Shown in pieces: positions 1-4,261 of a stretch of 6,342 nucleotides of DNA. Where the stretch lies: contig CACZQU010000205.1 of NCBI GenBank assembly GCA_902783305.1, positions 1 through 6,342 on the forward strand. Reading direction: 5' to 3'. This DNA comes from an uncultured Lachnospiraceae bacterium (GTDB lineage Bacteria; Bacillota; Clostridia; Lachnospirales; Lachnospiraceae). Each line of letters starts with the position of its first letter. The stretch's first letter is position 1. A model generated the notes under the pieces. That model saw only the letters and a list, made by a program, of their open reading frames with translations, was not told where the DNA came from and made no database searches. A program made the position numbers and the translations under genes.

Positions 1-473
1 CTTGCCTGAATCCGGAGCTGCCGGATTTCCTTGGAAGGATCCGGGAACTGGGGTATGCCGTCAAGCTGGACACAAACGGAAGCTTTCCGGAGATGCTCAG
101 GACGGTTGTCAACCAGGGTCTGGTTGATTATGTGGCGATGGACATCAAGAACAGTCCGGAAAAATATGCCGTGACCTCCGGGAGGGAATATCTGGATCTG
201 TCCCTGATCAGGGACAGCGTCTCGATGCTGATGCAGAGCAAAGCCGACTATGAATTCAGGACAACGGTGGTAGAGGAACTGCATGAGGCTTCGGATTTTG
301 AAAAAATCGGCGCATGGATCAGTGGATGTTCCCGTTATTTCCTGCAGCCTTTTACGGACAGAAACACTGTTCCTTACGGGAATTTCCATTCCCCTGGAGA
401 GGCGAAGATGCGGGAATATCTGGAAATCGTGAAAAAACAGGTTCCTTGCAGCTTCCTTCGCGGAATTGGGTAA
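1..473 (+). CDS. nrdG: Anaerobic ribonucleoside-triphosphate reductase activating protein (radical SAM), 5'-truncated
   Basis: This is the C-terminal part, 156 codons from position 3 to the TAA at 471-473, of a radical-SAM activase. Such enzymes use a [4Fe-4S] cluster and S-adenosylmethionine to place the glycyl radical on NrdD. The reading frame is open to the left edge, so the start and the cluster-binding CxxxCxxC motif lie outside. Visible family marks are CLNPELPDFL at the edge, AVKLDTNGS (the radical-SAM barrel strand), VDYVAMDIKNSPEKY, then EFRTTVVEELHEASDFEKIGAW and the tail YFLQPFTDR...SFLRG. These match the longer NrdG2-type activases of about 230 residues rather than short E. coli NrdG, so roughly a third is missing. 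The neighbouring nrdD, its expected substrate protein, supports the call. The activase precedes nrdD here, the reverse of the E. coli order. A related glycyl-radical activase is the alternative, but context makes it unlikely. Confidence 0.9.
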   Translation, partial: CLNPELPDFLGRIRELGYAVKLDTNGSFPEMLRTVVNQGLVDYVAMDIKNSPEKYAVTSGREYLDLSLIRDSVSMLMQSKADYEFRTTVVEELHEASDFEKIGAWISGCSRYFLQPFTDRNTVPYGNFHSPGEAKMREYLEIVKKQVPCSFLRGIG

Positions 474-474
474 T

Positions 475-490
475 CTACCATATATTGGGC
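475..490. promoter_or_regulatory. Candidate NrdR box
   Basis: The 16 bases CTACCATATATTGGGC begin two bases after the activase stop codon. They match the NrdR operator consensus (acaCwAtATaTwGtgt) at 9 of the 10 core positions, though the outer positions are poor. NrdR is the ATP-cone repressor that controls ribonucleotide reductase operons in most bacteria, so this place, upstream of nrdD and its promoter, is where a box is expected. NrdR usually binds two boxes about three helical turns apart. I see no good second copy at that distance; only a right half (TAGTGT, 550-555) coincides with the predicted -10 box about two such spacings away. The call is therefore tentative. Confidence 0.4.
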
Positions 491-526
491 TTGTTTTGCG
501 AATATTTCCCATTTGACCACAAGATG

Positions 527-555
527 TTGACATCAGGTTTCCTTTGTGATAGTGT
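527..555 (+). promoter_or_regulatory. Candidate sigma-A promoter for nrdD
   Basis: A perfect -35 box TTGACA (527-532) is followed after exactly 17 bases by TAGTGT (550-555). The -10 box is weak (3 of 6 matches), but a TG dinucleotide one base upstream of it (547-548) makes it an extended -10, which can compensate. Transcription would start near 562 and give a leader of about 68 nt before nrdD. The promoter implies that nrdD and the flavoprotein gene can be transcribed independently of the activase gene upstream. Confidence 0.5.
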
Positions 556-609
556 AATAGCGGTCGGGTGCTGCACAGGCGGCACCCGTAATTACACCGT
601 AATACATTC
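552..609 (+). promoter_or_regulatory. Leader stem-loop and GTAAT repeats upstream of nrdD
   Basis: CGGGTGC (565-571) pairs perfectly with GCACCCG (582-588) around a 10-nt loop. An outer inverted repeat, GTGTAAT (552-558) with ATTACAC (591-597), flanks it and overlaps the predicted -10 box. The motif GTAAT occurs at 554, 588 and 599; the last two are 11 bases apart, one helical turn, as GTAATTACACC then GTAATACATTC. No T-run follows the hairpin, so it is not a standard terminator of the activase gene. It may be a 5'-end mRNA stabiliser, an operator, or a leader regulatory structure; nothing I recognise as a known riboswitch class fits it. Confidence 0.45.
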
Positions 610-629
610 GTCAAGGGGGATCATGATCT

Positions 630-3149
630 ATGTATCAAGTCGTCAAACGCGATGGAGAGGTTGTCGATTTTTCGATCGGGAAGATCAGTGCCGCGATCAC
701 CAAAGCTTTCGATGCGATCGGCAAGCAGTATCATCCCAGCGTGATTGAGCTGATTGCTTTACATGTTACGGCAGACTATTCTGACAAAATTCAGGATGGG
801 AAGATTACCGTGGAGGAAATCCAGGACAGCGTGGAGAAGGTTCTCTCGGAGTCCGGGTATGCTGATGTTGCGAAAGCTTATATCCTGTACCGCAAACAGC
901 GGGAGAAAATCCGTAATGTCAATTCCGCGCTTCTCAACTATAAAGACCTGGTGGATAACTATCTGCAGATCAACAACTGGCGTGTGAAGGAGAATTCCAC
1001 CGTTACTTATTCCGTAGGAGGTCTGATCCTCTCCAATTCCGGAGCGATCACCGCCAATTACTGGCTCAGTGAGGTCTACGATGAGGAGGTAGCCGAGGCT
1101 CACAGGAGCGCGGCGATTCATCTGCACGACCTGTCCATGCTCTGTGGTTATTGTGCCGGCTGGAGCCTGAAGCAGCTGATCCAGGAGGGGCTGGGAGGCG
1201 TTCCGGGCAAGATTACCTCTTCCCCGGCCAATCATCTATCGACTCTTTGCAATCAGATGGTCAATTTCCTCGGCATTATGCAGAATGAATGGGCAGGAGC
1301 CCAGGCCTTCTCTTCCTTTGATACTTATCTGGCTCCCTTTGTCAAGGTGGATCATCTGGACGCGAGGGAAGTCAAGCAGTGTGTGCAGTCTTTCGTATAC
1401 GGAGTCAACACACCCAGCCGATGGGGTACCCAGGCTCCCTTCTCCAATATTACTCTGGACTGGGTCGTCCCTGAGGATCTGAAGAATCTTCCCGCGATTA
1501 TCGGCGGTAGAGAAATGGACTTTACCTATGGGGACTGCCAGCATGAGATGGATATGGTCAACAAAGCCTTTATCGAGATCATGATTGAGGGAGACGCCAA
1601 CGGGCGGGGATTCCAGTATCCGATACCTACATATTCCATCACCAGAGATTTTGACTGGTCCGAGACAGAGAATAACAGGCTGCTGTTTGAGATGACGGCC
1701 AAGTACGGGACGCCGTATTTCTCAAATTATATCAATTCGGATATGGAGCCCAGCGACGTGCGGAGCATGTGCTGCCGTCTCCGTCTGGATCTGAGGGAAC
1801 TGCGGAAAAAATCCGGAGGCTTTTTCGGAAGCGGTGAATCTACCGGCTCCGTAGGAGTGGTGACGATCAATATGCCAAGGATTGCCTATCTCGCCAGTGA
1901 TGAGAAGGATTTTTACAGGCGCCTTGACAATCTGATGGATCTGTCCGCCCGAAGCCTGAATACGAAACGTACCGTCATCACGAGACTTCTGGAGCAGGGG
2001 TTGTATCCTTATACCAAGAGATATCTGGGCACCTTCAACAATCACTTTTCCACGATCGGTCTGATCGGGATGAATGAAGTGGGCCTGAATGCCAGATGGC
2101 TGAGGGCGGATATGACCGACAGACGTGTGCAGAGGTTCACGATGGAGGTCCTGAATCACATGCGGGAGAGATTATCCGATTATCAGGAAAAATACGGTGA
2201 TCTGTTCAATCTCGAAGCGACGCCCGCAGAATCCACGACTTACCGTTTCGCGAAGCATGACAAGGAACAGTTCCCGGACATCATCACGGCAAATATGAAC
2301 GGGACGCCTTACTATACCAACTCCTCCCATCTTCCCGTGGGCTTTACGGAGGATGTATTTACTGCGCTGGATATTCAGGATGACCTGCAGACTTTGTATA
2401 CTTCGGGGACGGTTTTCCACGCCTTCCTGGGAGAGAAGCTTCCGGACTGGAAGTCTGCTGCCCGCCTGGTGCGCAAGATCGCTGAAAATTACAAGCTTCC
2501 TTATTACACGATTTCTCCGACATACTCCGTCTGCCCAGACCACGGATATCTGACAGGAGAGCAGTATACCTGCCCGGTCTGCGGAAAGAAAACGGAAGTA
2601 TACAGCCGGATCACCGGCTATTACCGGCCGGTTCAGAACTGGAATGACGGAAAAGCCCAGGAATTCAAAGACCGCAGGGTGTATGACATCGGAAGATCCA
2701 ATCTGACCCATACCGGCCCCAGGCCTTCTTTTACGAATGCTCAGGCAGCGCTGGAAGCCGCTTTTGAGTCTGGCTGCTGTGAGCCTGCCCATCCGCTGAT
2801 GAAACCGGAGACGATACCCGCTCCGGCGGATGAGAGGGGAGAGAACCGCGAGACGGCTGCTGCAGCTGCGCCGGATGTCCCGGAGGAGGGTACTCCGATG
2901 CCCATTGAAGGGATGACAAGGATTCTCTTCAAGAGTCCGACATGTCCTAACTGCAAAGCCGCGATGGCTTTGCTTGACCGTTCCGGAGTGACCTATACCA
3001 GTGTGATTGCGAATGACGAAAAGGAGCTTGCACAAAAATATGGCGTGAAGCAGGCGCCGACCCTGGTTCTGGTACATTCCGACGGAGAAAATTATGATAA
3101 ACTCCGTGGTGTATCCGACATCAAGGGATGGCTGATGCATCTGCGATGA
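630..3149 (+). CDS. nrdD: Class III (anaerobic) ribonucleoside-triphosphate reductase with fused C-terminal redoxin domain
   Basis: Cytoplasmic glycyl radical enzyme of 839 residues that reduces ribonucleoside triphosphates to deoxyribonucleotides without oxygen. Residues 1-93 form an ATP-cone (VVKRDGEVVDFSIGKI), the allosteric dATP/ATP site. The catalytic barrel follows, with GYCAGW (C175), NEWAGAQAFSSFDTYLAPF and the finger-loop MCCR (C381-C382; C382 aligns with the thiyl-radical cysteine by the Cys-Arg pair). A zinc site is C635-x2-H638 and C648-x2-C651. The glycyl radical loop is SRITGYYRPVQNW, with G663. After a Pro/Ala/Glu-rich linker (about 690-760, with a C716-C717 pair) comes a glutaredoxin/thioredoxin-like domain (762-839) with CPNC (C772, C775) and a probable cis-proline P810 in QAPTLV. 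The ATG at 630 is preceded by AAGGGGGA at 613-620. The fused redoxin and the flavoprotein gene 15 nt downstream suggest a redoxin-dependent subtype, like the Neisseria bacilliformis and Thermotoga class, rather than the formate-dependent E. coli type. The subtype is inferred. Confidence 0.96.
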   Translation: MYQVVKRDGEVVDFSIGKISAAITKAFDAIGKQYHPSVIELIALHVTADYSDKIQDGKITVEEIQDSVEKVLSESGYADVAKAYILYRKQREKIRNVNSALLNYKDLVDNYLQINNWRVKENSTVTYSVGGLILSNSGAITANYWLSEVYDEEVAEAHRSAAIHLHDLSMLCGYCAGWSLKQLIQEGLGGVPGKITSSPANHLSTLCNQMVNFLGIMQNEWAGAQAFSSFDTYLAPFVKVDHLDAREVKQCVQSFVYGVNTPSRWGTQAPFSNITLDWVVPEDLKNLPAIIGGREMDFTYGDCQHEMDMVNKAFIEIMIEGDANGRGFQYPIPTYSITRDFDWSETENNRLLFEMTAKYGTPYFSNYINSDMEPSDVRSMCCRLRLDLRELRKKSGGFFGSGESTGSVGVVTINMPRIAYLASDEKDFYRRLDNLMDLSARSLNTKRTVITRLLEQGLYPYTKRYLGTFNNHFSTIGLIGMNEVGLNARWLRADMTDRRVQRFTMEVLNHMRERLSDYQEKYGDLFNLEATPAESTTYRFAKHDKEQFPDIITANMNGTPYYTNSSHLPVGFTEDVFTALDIQDDLQTLYTSGTVFHAFLGEKLPDWKSAARLVRKIAENYKLPYYTISPTYSVCPDHGYLTGEQYTCPVCGKKTEVYSRITGYYRPVQNWNDGKAQEFKDRRVYDIGRSNLTHTGPRPSFTNAQAALEAAFESGCCEPAHPLMKPETIPAPADERGENRETAAAAAPDVPEEGTPMPIEGMTRILFKSPTCPNCKAAMALLDRSGVTYTSVIANDEKELAQKYGVKQAPTLVLVHSDGENYDKLRGVSDIKGWLMHLR

Positions 3150-3164
3150 ATCAGGAGGATCAAC

Positions 3165-4082
3165 ATGGTTGACATCATCGTTGCAGGAGGCGGCCCCGCC
3201 GGAATGACGGCGGCGCTGTATGCGCTCCGTAACGGCAAATCCGTTCTTGTGATAGAGAAGGACGGTTTCGGCGGGCAGATTACTCATTCTCCCAAGGTGG
3301 AAAACTACCCCGGAACCCTGCAGATGAGCGGCAATGAGTTCGCGGAGAAGCTTCTGGACCAGATTCTGGCCCAGGGAGCCGGGATTGAGCTTGAGACCGT
3401 TTCACAGATCGAAGACCTTGGGGAAACAAAACGGGTATGGACGCTGGAAGGCAGCCGGTACGAAGCGAAAGCAGTGATCCTCAGCGTTGGCGTCAGACAC
3501 CGGATGCCTGGCCTTGAGGGTGAGGAGGAGCTGATCGGGGAAGGAATCTCGTTTTGCGCGGTATGTGACGGGGATTTTTACTCGGATCAGGCGGTCTGCG
3601 TAGCCGGAGGAGGGAATTCCGCGCTGCAGGAGGCTGTCCTTCTTGCCGAAAAATGTTCGGAAGTGACGATCGTGCAGGATCTCCCCTTCCTGACCGGAGA
3701 GAAAAAGCTTCAGGAAGTCCTGCAGTCAAAGCCGAATGTCCATATTCTTACAGGACAGAGGATCTGCGGTTATCTCCGGGGAGAAGGCGGCGAATTTGAG
3801 GGACTGAAGCTTTGCGGGAGTGAGGACGGTAGTGTCCGCACCCTTCCCTGCAGCGGATTGTTCCTTGCCATCGGGCTGATTCCGGAAAACGAGCCATTCA
3901 AGGAACTGGCGGAGCTGGACTCATCTGGTTATTTTGATTCAGATGAGGGCTGCCAGACCAGGACGCAGGGGATCTTCGTGGCAGGAGACTGCCGGAGAAA
4001 ACAGGTCCGGCAGCTTACGACAGCCTGTGCGGACGGAGCCGTCGCCGCTCTGGCTGCATGCCGCTACATTAATAACGCATAG
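3165..4082 (+). CDS. trxB: Thioredoxin-reductase-like FAD-dependent disulfide reductase
   Basis: Cytoplasmic flavoprotein of 305 residues, the usual length for low-molecular-weight thioredoxin reductases (about 305-320). The FAD-binding motif GGGPAG is at 8-13, FGGQI at 35-39 and VENYPG at 45-50. The redox-active CAVCDG (C131, C134) sits in the central domain, followed by GGGNSALQEA (148-157) of the nucleotide-binding fold. GIFVAGDCRRKQVRQLTTACADGAVAA near 269-295 closes the FAD site. The HRRxxxRA motif that binds the NADPH phosphate is missing: the equivalent stretch reads VQDLPFLTGEKKL (170-182). The electron donor may therefore be NADH, ferredoxin or something else. AGGAGG (3153-3158) lies 6 nt before the ATG, and only 15 nt separate it from nrdD, so the two are surely co-transcribed. 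The likely substrate is the redoxin domain fused to NrdD. An AhpF-like or other disulfide reductase role cannot be excluded. Confidence 0.9.
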   Translation: MVDIIVAGGGPAGMTAALYALRNGKSVLVIEKDGFGGQITHSPKVENYPGTLQMSGNEFAEKLLDQILAQGAGIELETVSQIEDLGETKRVWTLEGSRYEAKAVILSVGVRHRMPGLEGEEELIGEGISFCAVCDGDFYSDQAVCVAGGGNSALQEAVLLAEKCSEVTIVQDLPFLTGEKKLQEVLQSKPNVHILTGQRICGYLRGEGGEFEGLKLCGSEDGSVRTLPCSGLFLAIGLIPENEPFKELAELDSSGYFDSDEGCQTRTQGIFVAGDCRRKQVRQLTTACADGAVAALAACRYINNA

Positions 4083-4098
4083 TCCGCTGATGCATAGT

Positions 4099-4141
4099 CT
4101 CCGGCGCTGGTACTGATCGGTACAGGCGCCGGAGGCTTTTT
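4099..4141 (+). terminator. Intrinsic terminator of the nrdD-trxB unit
   Basis: CTCCGGCGC (4099-4107) pairs perfectly with GCGCCGGAG (4126-4134). The stem continues, after a short mismatch, through GTAC (4110-4113) with GTAC (4120-4123). The run TTTTT at 4137-4141 follows two bases later. It begins 17 nt after the flavoprotein stop codon, where a terminator is expected. Confidence 0.92.
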
Positions 4142-4151
4142 CTATTTCCCC

Positions 4152-4180
4152 GGAGAGCACGGGAGGACTCTCCTTTTATT
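4152..4180 (+). terminator. Second, tandem intrinsic terminator
   Basis: GGAGAG (4152-4157) pairs with CTCTCC (4168-4173) around a 10-nt loop and is followed directly by TTTTATTATT. It lies 10 nt after the first terminator's T-run and ends just before the next promoter, so it would act as a backup that insulates the sensor gene from read-through. The stem is shorter and the loop larger than in the first terminator. Confidence 0.6.
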
Positions 4181-4181
4181 A

Positions 4182-4210
4182 TTGCGATTGCGCGTAAAGT
4201 AAGATATAAT
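4182..4210 (+). promoter_or_regulatory. Sigma-A-type promoter for the propeller sensor gene
   Basis: A perfect -10 box TATAAT (4205-4210) lies 17 bases after TTGCGA (4182-4187), which matches the -35 consensus at 4 of 6 positions. Transcription would start near 4217 and give a leader of about 45 nt. The tandem terminators immediately upstream support an independent transcription unit starting here. Confidence 0.75.
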
Positions 4211-4261
4211 AGACAAATATTTCCGTTAATCCTTTTCTTACAGAGAACCGGGAAATGAATT

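Noticed and set aside
513..518. TTGACC as an alternative -35 box for nrdD
   Set aside because: At 17 bases downstream there is only GGTTTC, no acceptable -10 box.
565..588. The strong hairpin as terminator of the activase gene
   Set aside because: The bases after the stem are TAATTACACC, with no T-run, and the hairpin lies downstream of the predicted nrdD promoter.
314..748. A 144-codon + strand frame spanning the end of the activase, the gap and the start of nrdD
   Set aside because: It overlaps two confident genes in another frame and its translation resembles no protein family.
2172..3287. A 371-codon open frame on the - strand opposite nrdD and the start of trxB
   Set aside because: It lies wholly opposite well-identified coding sequence, its translation is Arg/His-rich with no recognisable motif, and it has no plausible promoter context.
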